Shown: one piece after another, positions 35,660 through 44,679 of the stretch
Position numbering within the stretch: the first letter of the stretch is position 1
How the letters are laid out: the number at the start of each line of letters is the position of its first letter
Source of the DNA: an uncultured Selenomonadaceae bacterium
GTDB taxonomy: Bacteria; Bacillota; Negativicutes; Selenomonadales; Selenomonadaceae
DNA: 64,000 nucleotides
Assembly (NCBI GenBank): GCA_905233135.1
Contig: CAJOCQ010000011.1
Coordinates: 101,465 to 165,464, forward strand
Reading direction: 5' to 3'
Notes under the pieces: generated by a model
Databases searched by the model: none
What the model saw: only the letters and a program-made list of their open reading frames with translations
Told to the model about the DNA's origin: nothing
Program-made: the position numbers and the translations under genes

Positions 35660-37102
35660 TTAATCTTCAAAATCATTAATTCCCGCGTCAAAAACCGTCG
35701 TCAAATTTTCGCTGAGCATTGTTTTCAAATTTAATTTTTCCTTGAGCGAAAGTTTTTTCGGCTCTTTGGCGTAAATCGGCAGGCGTTTATTAATAAATTG
35801 CGTGTCAATATTGCCCGTGCGAAAATAATTATCCGCCAAAATTTTTTGGTGCAAGGAAATTGTAGTTTTTAAGTCTTCGCCTTCAATTATAAATTCGTTT
35901 AAGGCGCGTTGCATAATTTTTATAGCGTCGCCGCGCGTTCTGCCGTGAGCAATAACTTTTGCAATGAGTGAATCGTAATAAGGCTCAATAGCCAATCCCG
36001 CCGCAACGCCGCTGTCAAATCTTACGCGCGGACCTGAAGGCTCGTGCATAAAAGTAATTTTGCCGGGCGCGGGCATAAAATTATTATCGGGGTCTTCGGC
36101 GTTGATTCTGCATTCTATAGCGTGTCCTCTGAATTTAACGTCCTTCTGCGAAAAATCCAAAGGCTCGCCCGCCGCAATTTTTATTTGCGTGCGAACTAAA
36201 TCAATTCCCGTTATTGCCTCTGTAATTCCGTGTTCGACTTGTACGCGCGGATTTATTTCCATAAAATAAAATTCGTGCGTCGAAAGGTCAAGCAGAAATT
36301 CAACGGTGCCAATGCTGGAATAGTGTACGCTTTTTGCGGCAGCAACCGCCAACTTGCCGACACGTTCGCGCATTTCTTCGCTTAAAGCTATTGAAGGGGA
36401 TTCTTCCAAAAGTTTTTGGTTGCGGCGTTGAATGGAGCATTCACGTTCGCCCAAATGTAAAACTTCGCCGAAATTATCTGCAACAATTTGCACTTCGATA
36501 TGGCGGGAGCGTTCGATATAATGTTCAAAGTAGTAGCGAATTTTTCTCACGTCGATAACGTTCAAAACTTTTTTGAGTTCTTCTTCGTCGTGTACGATAA
36601 ACATACCTTTACCGCCACCGCCGCTGACAGGTTTTAAAATTGCGGGATAACCTACGAATTTAGCCAAATCCAATGCAACGTTGTTATTGTAAATTGGCGG
36701 GCTGCCCTTCGCCATTGGAATACCCGAAGGCTCGACTGCATCGCGCGCGGCGTCTTTATCGCCTACAAGTTTAATAGTTTCAGGCAACGGTCCAATCCAC
36801 GTTAAACCGGCTTTAACAACTCTTTCTGCAAAATCTGCGTCTTCAGAAAGAAAACCGTAGCCGGGATGAACTGCGTCCGCTTTAGTTTCGGCGGCGGCGT
36901 GCAGTAAAGCTTCTTTATTCAAATAACTTTCCATTGCGTCAGCGGGTCCGATTCTGTGTCGAATATCCGCCATTTGCGTATGAAGAGCATTTTTATCTGC
37001 GTCAGAATATACTGCAACCGTTTCAATCCCCAATTCTTGGCAGGCACGAATAACCCTAACCGCAATTTCGCCGCGATTCGCTATCAATACCCTTTTGAAC
37101 AT
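35660..37102 (-). CDS. accC: Biotin carboxylase
   Basis: ATP-dependent carboxylation of biotin on BCCP; first half-reaction of acetyl-CoA carboxylase or of a related biotin-dependent carboxylase. 480 residues: FKRVLIANRGEIAVRVIRAC, the glycine-rich ATP loop PVSGGGGKGMFIVHD, RRNQKLLEESPS, and FYFMEINPRVQVEHGITEAI with catalytic Glu/Asn/Arg residues. The tail from IYAKEPKKLSLKEKL is longer than in standalone E. coli AccC. No accB or carboxyltransferase gene is adjacent, so the partner is unknown. ATG after GGAGG. Confidence 0.93.
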   Translation of the reverse strand: MFKRVLIANRGEIAVRVIRACQELGIETVAVYSDADKNALHTQMADIRHRIGPADAMESYLNKEALLHAAAETKADAVHPGYGFLSEDADFAERVVKAGLTWIGPLPETIKLVGDKDAARDAVEPSGIPMAKGSPPIYNNNVALDLAKFVGYPAILKPVSGGGGKGMFIVHDEEELKKVLNVIDVRKIRYYFEHYIERSRHIEVQIVADNFGEVLHLGERECSIQRRNQKLLEESPSIALSEEMRERVGKLAVAAAKSVHYSSIGTVEFLLDLSTHEFYFMEINPRVQVEHGITEAITGIDLVRTQIKIAAGEPLDFSQKDVKFRGHAIECRINAEDPDNNFMPAPGKITFMHEPSGPRVRFDSGVAAGLAIEPYYDSLIAKVIAHGRTRGDAIKIMQRALNEFIIEGEDLKTTISLHQKILADNYFRTGNIDTQFINKRLPIYAKEPKKLSLKEKLNLKTMLSENLTTVFDAGINDFED

Positions 37103-37247
37103 TTTTTACACCTCCAAATTTCTTTGTTGCATTGTATCAAAAAATTTTATATTATTTCAACAGGCATTATAAATTTTTGTAAGCTTGTCATAAAATAAAA
37201 TTTGCGGCATATACCAATTTGAAAATATTTGAAAGGACGTTTTAAAA

Positions 37248-37541
37248 ATGGCAGAAAAAATTTTGGACAGCGAAAAAATCGAAGACGAACAACTTGAAAA
37301 CGTTGCGGGCGGCAGTGCTTTTGAAACTGACAGCGACCTCCAACGCTTTCAAAGATTGGGAATTATTTCAAAAGACACCAGAACTCCTTCGCAGGATTTG
37401 TACGAGGCTTTCAAAAGTTTTGGTATCGGCGTAAACAAATACGACGTTCGAGGCAATGAATATTTTAATGTGAACATTGACAGGAAATTTAAAACGCGCG
37501 AAGATGCTTGGGATTATATTTACGAAAGATTGGGCAGATAA
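37248..37541 (+). CDS. Double-glycine leader peptide (bacteriocin/RiPP-like precursor)
   Basis: 97 residues. The N-terminus ends in SEKIEDEQLENVAGG, the LENVAGG pattern of leaders cut by ABC transporter peptidase domains after GG. The remaining ~70 residues (SAFETDSDLQRFQRLGI..., ending YIYERLGR) lack cysteine and are charged, so lanthionine modification is unlikely; unmodified bacteriocin, signal or leader-carrying regulator are options. AAAGGA lies upstream of the ATG and a terminator follows, so it is a single-gene unit. No transporter or maturation gene is in the window. Confidence 0.7.
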   Translation: MAEKILDSEKIEDEQLENVAGGSAFETDSDLQRFQRLGIISKDTRTPSQDLYEAFKSFGIGVNKYDVRGNEYFNVNIDRKFKTREDAWDYIYERLGR

Positions 37542-37551
37542 TTTACACGCA

Positions 37552-37590
37552 AAAAAAGGGGTTGGGGAAAATTCCTCAACTCCTTTTTTA
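37552..37590 (+). terminator. Terminator after the leader-peptide gene
   Basis: AAAAAAGGGGTTGGGGAA pairs with TTCCTCAACTCCTTTTTT. Confidence 0.85.
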
Positions 37591-37611
37591 GTTTGCAAAA
37601 ATATTTTTAAA

Positions 37612-38496
37612 TTAATTCGGGTCAAATTTGCGTTCGACAGTTTCCAAAATTTTATCACGGCGCGCCTTTGATTCAATAAAATAATCGTGAATAAATTGGC
37701 GGTCGTGATTATCTACGGCGTTAATAACTTCGCCAAGAATTTTTTGAAGTTCGCGCAGATTTGCGGAAATGGATTCAGAATTTGTAACGCAAATATCAGC
37801 CCACATATCAGCATTTGAACTTGCAATGCGCGTGGTGTCTTTGAAGCCGCCGCCGATTAATTTTAAGCAAGAATCTAAATCATTGCCCGCGCGGTTTAAA
37901 AGAATTACGAGAGCCGCCGCCGTCAAGTGCGGGACGTGGCTGATAATTGCCGCGCAACGGTCGTGTTTTTCAATGTCAAGTTCGGTAAAGTTCGCCTCAG
38001 TCAAAGTCAAAACTTGCATTAATTTTTGGTACGCTTCGGCGGGCGCGCCCGTATTTTTAACGATAACGTAAGCTTTATTTTTGAAAAGGTCTTTGTTCGC
38101 CGCCGCAACGCCTGATTTTTCGCGCCCTGTCATCGGGTGCCCTGCAATGTAGTAAATATTTTGCGGAAGAATTTTTTGAAGTTCCTGCCAAATATATTTT
38201 TTTGTACTGCCCGCGTCAGTCAAAATTGCGCCGCTTTTCACGTACGGCAAAATTTTTTTAACCATCGGCACAATTTGCAAAACGGGCGGGCTTAAGTAAA
38301 TAATATCGGCGTCGCTTACAACTTTTTCAATGTCAGCGGAGGCGAAATCAACCGCGCCGAGTTTTTGTGCAAGTTGCATAGAATTTTCACTTTTGCAAAG
38401 TCCAGTTATAAAAATTTCGTCGCCGAGTTTATCTTTCAGGCAAAGTCCCAACGAGCCGCCAATTAAACCGACGCCAATAATTGCAAGTTTAATCAT
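37612..38496 (-). CDS. tyrA: Prephenate dehydrogenase
   Basis: Oxidative decarboxylation of prephenate in tyrosine synthesis. 294 residues; Rossmann motif IIGVGLIGGSLGLCLKD, then LTDAGSTKKYIWQEL, YYIAGHPMTGREKSGVAAA and the helical domain with IISHVPHLTAAAL and LIGGGFKDTTRIA. No fused chorismate mutase or ACT domain. It lies 112 nt after aroF in the same direction. Confidence 0.94.
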   Translation of the reverse strand: MIKLAIIGVGLIGGSLGLCLKDKLGDEIFITGLCKSENSMQLAQKLGAVDFASADIEKVVSDADIIYLSPPVLQIVPMVKKILPYVKSGAILTDAGSTKKYIWQELQKILPQNIYYIAGHPMTGREKSGVAAANKDLFKNKAYVIVKNTGAPAEAYQKLMQVLTLTEANFTELDIEKHDRCAAIISHVPHLTAAALVILLNRAGNDLDSCLKLIGGGFKDTTRIASSNADMWADICVTNSESISANLRELQKILGEVINAVDNHDRQFIHDYFIESKARRDKILETVERKFDPN

Positions 38497-38608
38497 AAAG
38501 TTTTAATCGCCCCGCTTTTTGTACGGAAAATTTTTACTCATATAAAAAAAATTAAAGCCGCGCTTTTTAAGTTCGGCTAAAATTTTTTTTTGCAAGAATT
38601 TATTTAAT

Positions 38609-39622
38609 TTAAATTGTTCTGCCGACAGCAGCCGCAATTTCGCCCAAGTTTGACATTAAATCTTGAAAATCTTTTGGCGTCAAAGATTGGTTGCCGTCCG
38701 AAAGTGCTTTTTCGGGGTGCGGGTGAACTTCAATCATTAAGCCGTCCGCGCCCGCCGCAATAGCCGCGCGTGCCATTGGCATAACCATTGGGCGGCGTCC
38801 CGTGCCATGCGAAGGGTCAACTATTATCGGCAAATGTGAAAGTTCCTTGACTGCCGCAACCGCGCTTAAATCTAAAGTATTGCGCGTGAAAGTTTCGTAT
38901 GTTCTAATTCCGCGTTCGCAAAACATAACATTTTCGTTGCCGCCCGTAACAATGTATTCGGCGGCGTTTAACCATTCGGAAATTGTTGCAGAAAGTCCGC
39001 GTTTTAACATAATCGGCTTTTTAATTTTGCCGAGAGATTTTAACATTTGGAAATTTTGCATATTGCGCGCGCCGACTTGCAAAATATCGGCGTACTCTTC
39101 GATAAGCGGAATATCTTGGCGGTCAACAACTTCAGTAACAACTTTTAAATCAAATTCGTCAGCAACTTGGCGCAAAATTTTTAAGCCGTCTTCACCGAGT
39201 CCTTGAAAATCATAAGGCGAAGTGCGGGGCTTGTACGCGCCGCCGCGCAGAATTTTTGCGCCTGCTTTTTTGACGGCAGCGGCAGTTTCGCGCACTTGTT
39301 CAAGGCTTTCAACGGCGCAAGGTCCCGCCATTACCACAATATTTTTGCCGCCGATTTTTATCCCGCCAACGTCAATAATTGTGTCTTGGGGGTGAAAGTC
39401 ACGGCTGACGATTTTATATTTTTCGGTAATGCGGACGGTTTTTTCTACGCCTTCCATCATTTCCATTTCAAGGTTGGCAATAATTTTTTTATCGCCAATT
39501 ACGCCGACAATCGTGCGCTCATCGCCCGTTGAAAGGTGCGTACGAAGATTCATTGACTCCAACTTTTGTACCACGTTGTTAAGATTTTCTTTCGTGGCGT
39601 TGGGGGACATTACAACTATCAT
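38609..39622 (-). CDS. aroF: DAHP synthase (3-deoxy-7-phosphoheptulonate synthase)
   Basis: First step of aromatic amino acid synthesis. 337 residues with an N-terminal ferredoxin-like regulatory domain (~70 residues, MIVVMSPNATKENLNNVVQK) and the barrel with VVMAGPCAVESLEQV, LRGGAYKPRTSPYDFQG, PIMLKRGLSATISEW and PIIVDPSHGTGRR. This fused form is usually feedback-regulated through the N-terminal domain. It sits 24 nt after the HPr-fusion gene. Confidence 0.95.
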   Translation of the reverse strand: MIVVMSPNATKENLNNVVQKLESMNLRTHLSTGDERTIVGVIGDKKIIANLEMEMMEGVEKTVRITEKYKIVSRDFHPQDTIIDVGGIKIGGKNIVVMAGPCAVESLEQVRETAAAVKKAGAKILRGGAYKPRTSPYDFQGLGEDGLKILRQVADEFDLKVVTEVVDRQDIPLIEEYADILQVGARNMQNFQMLKSLGKIKKPIMLKRGLSATISEWLNAAEYIVTGGNENVMFCERGIRTYETFTRNTLDLSAVAAVKELSHLPIIVDPSHGTGRRPMVMPMARAAIAAGADGLMIEVHPHPEKALSDGNQSLTPKDFQDLMSNLGEIAAAVGRTI

Positions 39623-39646
39623 TTAAAAATTACTCCTCAAATAATT

Positions 39647-40777
39647 TTATTCTTGGTCAAATTTATTTTCAATCAAGCCGACTAAGGCGTTGACTGCTTC
39701 TTCAGCGTCGGGTCCGTCTGCCGTAATGGTAACTTCGGAACCTTTACTCAATCCCAATGACATAATCATTAAAACTGATTTTGCGTCGCCTGATTTACCT
39801 TTTCCCTTTATGGTAATTTTAGATTTAAAAGTATTCGCCAACTGAACAAAGGCGTAAGCGGGTCTTGTATGCACGCCTGTTTTATTTTGAATTATGGTAG
39901 TTCTTTCGTCATGAGTTTTTGAAGATTCGGCAGAGCGCGGCGCGGGTCTTTCTTGATAGACAGGCTCGGGTTGGCGTGCAACTCTTTCTTGATAGACGGG
40001 CTTAGGCGGCTCGGGTTGCCTTGCAGGTTGCCTGTCATAAGACGGCTCGGCTTTTGCGTAACCGCCGTAACCTTTGGGCGCGGCTCTATCGATTTTATTT
40101 TTCATAATTTCGTTGATTCTCGAGTTGCTGTAAGTTTTAGGCGGCATTCTGTCCTGTCTGGAGCGGGGCGGTTCTTCTTGTCTTGAATTAATAAACGCGC
40201 CTTCAAGTCTGACATTTTCAAAAGAAATTCTAAGCGCGTCCAAATCAACTTCTCTGTTACTTTCGATAACAACAGTAACATTTTTAATAATTCCAACATA
40301 ATGAACATTTTTAATACGCAAAATTCCCGAAGGGAAAGTAAAATGTTCGTCGCAAAGGTAAATGATTTCGGGGATTTCGTCGGAGCTTAAAATATCTTCC
40401 AAATCTTCTTGGTCAAAAGCCACGTCGTCAACGTGCTGCAAAATTTCTTCATCGTCAGTAATTTCGAGCAAATGCTCCAAACGTTCACGCCGCCAGAAAA
40501 TTTCATCCGCCAAATCGGCGTATTGTTCATAGTCAACGCCCAAAATATCGCAAAGTTTTTCGGGAGTGTCTTCGTCGTCGAGATCCAAAGTTTTAATTGC
40601 GTCAGCTTCAGCCGCGTAGAATCTGTCACGCAACCATTTTTCTAACCTGCCGTCTTCGAGGTAGTCAAAAATTTTTTCCAAATCGAAATTTTGGCGCAAT
40701 TCTTCCATTGTTGCAACTTGTGCGCCGCCTTCCAATTCGAGCAAAAATTTTTCCCGCCTGTGGTGTTTACGAATCAT
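39647..40777 (-). CDS. HPr-domain fusion protein
   Basis: 376 residues. The last ~83 residues are a PTS phosphocarrier HPr domain: NKTGVHTRPAYAFVQLANTF with the phospho-histidine near residue 303, and GDAKSVLMIMSLGL with the regulatory serine near 334. The N-terminal ~110 residues are acidic and helical (DLEKIFDYLEDGRLEKWLRD, LDDEDTPEKLCDILGV), followed by a beta-rich part (TFPSGILRIKNVHYVGIIKN) and a Pro/Arg-rich linker with YQER repeats. Normal HPr is a free ~88-residue protein, so this is probably a regulator that senses PTS or HprK state. ATG after GAGAGGTG. It precedes aroF. Confidence 0.8.
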   Translation of the reverse strand: MIRKHHRREKFLLELEGGAQVATMEELRQNFDLEKIFDYLEDGRLEKWLRDRFYAAEADAIKTLDLDDEDTPEKLCDILGVDYEQYADLADEIFWRRERLEHLLEITDDEEILQHVDDVAFDQEDLEDILSSDEIPEIIYLCDEHFTFPSGILRIKNVHYVGIIKNVTVVIESNREVDLDALRISFENVRLEGAFINSRQEEPPRSRQDRMPPKTYSNSRINEIMKNKIDRAAPKGYGGYAKAEPSYDRQPARQPEPPKPVYQERVARQPEPVYQERPAPRSAESSKTHDERTTIIQNKTGVHTRPAYAFVQLANTFKSKITIKGKGKSGDAKSVLMIMSLGLSKGSEVTITADGPDAEEAVNALVGLIENKFDQE

Positions 40778-40810
40778 AAATTATCACCTCTCCAAATTTT
40801 TTTTATAATA

Positions 40811-41086
40811 TTAAACAACCGCTTGAAAAACCCTTTGAAGATTTTCAAAACACTCCTCAAAAGTTTCGCCCGGATATGCTTCATAAAGTTTTTTATTTCC
40901 GACAAAAACGCTCGGCACGTAGTAATAATCCTGCTTGAAAGGTTTTGCAAGATCACTGTAATTATCAATAATTTCAATTTCAACATCGGCGAAATTTTTA
41001 TTTTCGGCTTTAAGTTTTTCAATAGCTTTAAAAGCTTGTTTGCAGTAGGGGCAACCTTCAATTTTCAGCAATGTAATTTTTTTCAC
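40811..41086 (-). CDS. Glutaredoxin-like protein
   Basis: 91 residues from the GTG at 41086 (GGAG upstream); the open frame extends 12 codons further but without a good start. The thioredoxin-fold N-terminus KKITLLKIEGCPYCKQAFKA contains the CPYC redox site, and VPSVFVGNKKLYEAYPG gives the cis-proline. It would reduce disulfides or carry electrons from a thiol system; the partner is unknown. Confidence 0.85.
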   Translation of the reverse strand: MKKITLLKIEGCPYCKQAFKAIEKLKAENKNFADVEIEIIDNYSDLAKPFKQDYYYVPSVFVGNKKLYEAYPGETFEECFENLQRVFQAVV

Positions 41087-41157
41087 GGTAATTTCTCCAA
41101 GCATTAGAAAATTTTTTACCATTTTAAAATGTATGTTTTTTTCTAATTAAAATTTTT

Positions 41158-41335
41158 TAAATGTACTTTCTTTCTTTTTGAAAAAAGAAAAAAAGTACCA
41201 AAGAAAGAAAAACTCTTCGCCCGTCAGCCGCTTGGCTTTCAAGTACGCGCGTAGAATGTGAGTCCCCGTTGGGGGACGCCAACTTTTTTCCACGCATCTA
41301 GAAACTGGAAGTCGGCGGCACATGACGGGCGTATT
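41158..41335 (+). repeat. Dispersed intergenic element A, copy 6
   Basis: TGTACTTTC...AAAAAGTACCA hairpin, GCCCGTCAGCCGCTTGGC, an inner GTCCCCGTTGGGGGAC hairpin, then TCGGCGGCACATGACGGGC. GTAC replaces the GTTC/GAAC pair of other copies. Confidence 0.8.
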
Positions 41336-41371
41336 ACAATCATTTTTTTATTTATCAAAAATATTTAGGCT

Positions 41372-42349
41372 TTAAAAATTACACCACGGCTCGCCCGCCA
41401 TAAAATCCCCGCCGTTATAAATTGCCGCACGAGCTCTGCAACCGCCGCATTTATTTTTGTAACGGCAGACGCCGCAATTTCCGCTGTATTCAAGCGTTCG
41501 CAATTTTTTCAACGTTGCATTATTTTTCCAAATTTCATCAAAGGGCGTTTGTCTCACGTCGCCCAATTCCATATTCAAATAAGCGCAAGGTTGCACTTTT
41601 CCTTTCGGGCTAATTATACAATAAGATAATCCTGCAAGGCAACCGCGCCGAAATCTTGTAGCAATTCCGAGTTGGTCGGCTATTCGCAAAAATTGCGGCG
41701 CACAAGTCGGCTTGAGTTCGATTGAAACTTCTTGTTGCTTTTTCATTATGCGCGTTAAAACTTCTTCGTATTCTGCCGTGCGCAAAGATTCTTCTTCAAT
41801 CGTTGCTGCTCTGCCCGTCGGTACAAGAAAGAAAAAATGGTGCGCCTTCGCTCCAATTTCAACCGCAAAATCTGTCATTTTTTCCAATTCGTGTTGGTTC
41901 CAATCCATAACCGTTGTATGAATTTGAAAGGGCAATTCAACTGCGCGACAATTTTTCATACCTGCAACCGCGCCGCTCCACGCGCCTTTATACGCGCGAA
42001 ATTTATCGTGCTTTTCGACGTCGAGAGAATCTAAAGAAATTCCAACGCCCTTTGTACCTGCGGCTTTTAAATTTTTCGCCATTTGCAAAGTTATCAAAGT
42101 GCCGTTCGTGCCGAAGACGGGAATTAATTTCAAGCTTGCCGCGTGCTGTACCAATTCTAAAATATCGGGGCGCATCAAAGGTTCGCCGCCGCTGAAAATC
42201 ATAATTTTAAAACCTGCGCGAGCAATTTGGTTTAAAAGTTCCTTCGCTTCGGCAGTAGAAAGTTCTTCAGCCGCCTTGCAGCCCGCGTCTCTGTAGCAGT
42301 GCGCACAGTACATATTGCAGGCGTTGGTAGTGTTCCAAGAAACTATCAC
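41372..42349 (-). CDS. Radical SAM/SPASM protein (NirJ2/AhbD-like)
   Basis: 325 residues from the GTG at 42349, whose GTGA overlaps the hydrolase stop; GGAGG lies 8 nt upstream. The N-terminus VSWNTTNACNMYCAHCYRDA has the CxxxCxxC cluster site, then FSGGEPLMRPDILEL. The C-terminal SPASM region has CLAGLSYCIISPKGKVQPCA and CGVCRYKNKCGGCRA for extra clusters. The pattern matches NirJ2/Ahb-type heme-pathway enzymes of Firmicutes, but related SPASM proteins modify peptides, so the substrate is open. Confidence 0.82.
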   Translation of the reverse strand: MIVSWNTTNACNMYCAHCYRDAGCKAAEELSTAEAKELLNQIARAGFKIMIFSGGEPLMRPDILELVQHAASLKLIPVFGTNGTLITLQMAKNLKAAGTKGVGISLDSLDVEKHDKFRAYKGAWSGAVAGMKNCRAVELPFQIHTTVMDWNQHELEKMTDFAVEIGAKAHHFFFLVPTGRAATIEEESLRTAEYEEVLTRIMKKQQEVSIELKPTCAPQFLRIADQLGIATRFRRGCLAGLSYCIISPKGKVQPCAYLNMELGDVRQTPFDEIWKNNATLKKLRTLEYSGNCGVCRYKNKCGGCRARAAIYNGGDFMAGEPWCNF

Positions 42350-42936
42350 GTTAATTTTTCCTCCAGCCAATTATCAAGAAAAATCATTTGCGCGGGCGTA
42401 TGAAAAAAATGTTCGCCGCCCTGCATTATCGTAAGCGTTGCGTTAATTTTTTCTGCAAAATTTTTCATTGCCTCAAGCGGCGTTAAAAAATCTTTTTCAC
42501 CGTACAAAATGTGCGTTGGAACTTTCCACGCAACAGGATTTTCGCGCACGTAACAAAGATATTTCCACGATAAAATTTCGCCCGAATCTGTAGCAATTTC
42601 TTTTTCTTCGCGCAGTTTTTTTTCTGTAACATTCGCCCGCGCCATTATTTCCAAAATTAATTTTTCCATATCGACAATCGGCGAAATGAAAAAAGCCGCG
42701 TCGATTTTTTTATTTGAAAGGGCGTGCATTGCGTAAAACGCGCCGATACTGTTTGCAATGATTGTAACATTTTCAAGCGGCTCAAAAAATTTTTGAAATT
42801 CCGTCGCTGCGTCCCAAACATTTTCAGATTTATAATCAAAGCCGAGTACTTCATAGCCCGCAAAAAATTTTTTATAGTGTTCAACTTCTGAAACATTGCC
42901 GCCCTTGCCGTGAATATAAATCGCCGACTTTTTCAC
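42346..42936 (-). CDS. Alpha/beta-hydrolase
   Basis: 196 residues from the GTG at 42936 (AAAGGA upstream). The alpha/beta fold is shown by SAIYIHGKGGNVSEVEHYKK, the nucleophile elbow ANSIGAFYA, HILYGEKDFLTPLEAMKNF with the acid, and a histidine in MQGGEHFFHT. An esterase or thioesterase role is likely; the substrate is unknown. It is translationally coupled to the radical SAM gene by a 4-nt overlap. Confidence 0.8.
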   Translation of the reverse strand: MKKSAIYIHGKGGNVSEVEHYKKFFAGYEVLGFDYKSENVWDAATEFQKFFEPLENVTIIANSIGAFYAMHALSNKKIDAAFFISPIVDMEKLILEIMARANVTEKKLREEKEIATDSGEILSWKYLCYVRENPVAWKVPTHILYGEKDFLTPLEAMKNFAEKINATLTIMQGGEHFFHTPAQMIFLDNWLEEKLT

Positions 42937-43129
42937 AAAAAAATTTCCTTTCAATGCGAAGATTTTTTAATTTCTTGAATTATATCTGATTGTTTTTAAA
43001 ACTTCAATAAATAAATTTTTTCGTCAAAACTTCTGCAATATAAAAAAAACTTGTTTATTTTCAATTTTTACGTTAATATATTTGCTGTTTAAAAAATGAA
43101 AAAAAGCTGGAATTTCTAAATAAATGCTG

Positions 43130-43135
43130 TATAAT
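43130..43135 (+). promoter_or_regulatory. Candidate -10 upstream of minC
   Basis: TATAAT in GCTGTATAATGTACAG; only a weak -35 (CTGGAA) is visible. The rest of the ~230-nt divergent spacer shows no other feature. Confidence 0.45.
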
Positions 43136-43191
43136 GTACAGTAGGGATTAGTAATTTTCTAATCGCCGACAAAAGAAAAGAGGTGATTAAA

Positions 43192-43833
43192 ATGAAAGAC
43201 GTTGTAAAGATACGCGGGTTGAAGTCAGGCTTGCAACTTTTGTTTGATAAAACTGCGCCGTTTGACGCAATAAAGGACGCAATTTTGGAAAAGTTGACGA
43301 CGGGCGATAAATTTTTCATTCGCGGCACGACGGTTTTTATTGACAAAAATAATTTTTCGGCGGAAGAAATTGAACAGTTACGCAGGTTGTTTCATAGGCA
43401 CGGAATGTTATTCAGCGAAAATTTGCCCGTTACCAAGCCGAAATTTTCGCCGCCGCCTGCGCCGCCCGCGCCCGTTGTTGAACAGCAAGTTGAAAAAGAA
43501 AAAGTTAAACCTACGCTTGTAGTCAATCGTACTTTACGCGGCGGGCAAGAAGTTAGGACGGAGTCTTCAGTTTTGGTTTTCGGGAATGTAAATCCCGGCG
43601 CACAGATTATAGCGGGCGGCAGTATCGACATTCGCGGCACTTGTCGCGGCATGGTACACGCGGGGGCTTTCGGCGACCAAACTGCTTGCATTGTTGCAGA
43701 TAAACTTCGCCCTATTCAAATTCGTATAGCTGATTTAATTGCTCGTCCGCCTGACAATATGAAAAGCGCAGTGCAAGCCGAACGCGCCTCCATTAAAAAC
43801 GGTTATATTGTTTTTGAACCAATTTTAAGGTAA
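43192..43833 (+). CDS. minC: Septum site-determining protein MinC
   Basis: FtsZ inhibitor, 213 residues from the ATG at 43192 (GAGGTG upstream). An N-terminal FtsZ-binding domain (VVKIRGLKSGLQLLFDKTAP) is followed by a Pro/Ala/Val linker and the C-terminal beta-helix with NPGAQIIAGGSIDIRGTCRG and MVHAGAFGDQTACIVADKL, which binds MinD. First gene of minCDE. Confidence 0.95.
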   Translation: MKDVVKIRGLKSGLQLLFDKTAPFDAIKDAILEKLTTGDKFFIRGTTVFIDKNNFSAEEIEQLRRLFHRHGMLFSENLPVTKPKFSPPPAPPAPVVEQQVEKEKVKPTLVVNRTLRGGQEVRTESSVLVFGNVNPGAQIIAGGSIDIRGTCRGMVHAGAFGDQTACIVADKLRPIQIRIADLIARPPDNMKSAVQAERASIKNGYIVFEPILR

Positions 43834-43875
43834 AATAGGGAACAATTCCCAAAAACGACCGAAGGGAGATTTTCC

Positions 43876-44667
43876 ATGTGTGAGATAATTGTTATTACCA
43901 GCGGCAAAGGAGGCGTCGGCAAAACTACTACAACGGCAAATATTGGCGTCGGGCTTGCCATGCGCGGTAATCGTGTTGCGCTTATCGATACTGATACGGG
44001 ATTGAGAAATTTAGATTTATTATTGGGGCTTGAAAATCGTATTATGTACGATTTAGTTGATGTAACAAGCGGGCGCGTACCTTACAAAAAGGCTCTCGTT
44101 CGTCACAAAAAATTTGAAACGCTGTACTTGTTGCCGACTTCGCAAATTCGTGATAAATCAGCCGTCAATCCTGAACAACTCGTGCAACTTTGTAACGAAA
44201 TGAAAAGCGATTTTGAATTTATCATAATCGATTGCCCCGCAGGAATTGAGCAGGGCTTTAAAACCGCAATAGCCGCCGCTGATACTGCTATTGTTGTAAC
44301 AATGCCTGAAATTGCCGCAGTTCGTGACGCAGATAAAATAATTGGCGAACTCGGGCGCGCCGATAAAGAAAATATCAAGCTGATTGTCAATCGTATTCGC
44401 CCGCAAATGGTCGAAAAGGGCGATATGCTCGATATGCCCGATATTAACGAAATTCTTTCCATTGAATGTATTGGGCAAGTCCCCGACGATGAATACGTTG
44501 TAACTTCAACCAACAAGGGCGAACCCGCAATTACTATGAAAGATTCACTTGCAGGGCAAGCTTACAGAAATATTGTAGGCAGAATTTGCGGCGAATCAAT
44601 TCCCTTTCTTAAACCGCCTAAAGAAGGATTCTTCACCAGATTAAAACGCTTGTTCGGCATGCTTTAA
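43876..44667 (+). CDS. minD: Septum site-determining ATPase MinD
   Basis: 263 residues. Deviant Walker A ITSGKGGVGKTTTTANIG, then DTDTGLRNLDLLLGLENRI and the C-terminal amphipathic membrane helix TRLKRLFGML. It recruits MinC to the membrane. Oscillation needs MinE, encoded 12 nt downstream. Confidence 0.97.
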   Translation: MCEIIVITSGKGGVGKTTTTANIGVGLAMRGNRVALIDTDTGLRNLDLLLGLENRIMYDLVDVTSGRVPYKKALVRHKKFETLYLLPTSQIRDKSAVNPEQLVQLCNEMKSDFEFIIIDCPAGIEQGFKTAIAAADTAIVVTMPEIAAVRDADKIIGELGRADKENIKLIVNRIRPQMVEKGDMLDMPDINEILSIECIGQVPDDEYVVTSTNKGEPAITMKDSLAGQAYRNIVGRICGESIPFLKPPKEGFFTRLKRLFGML

Positions 44668-44679
44668 GGAGAGAAGGCA

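Noticed and set aside
42955..43191. Hidden gene in the hydrolase-minC spacer
   Set aside because: Only short frames without start signals; a -10 candidate is the only feature.
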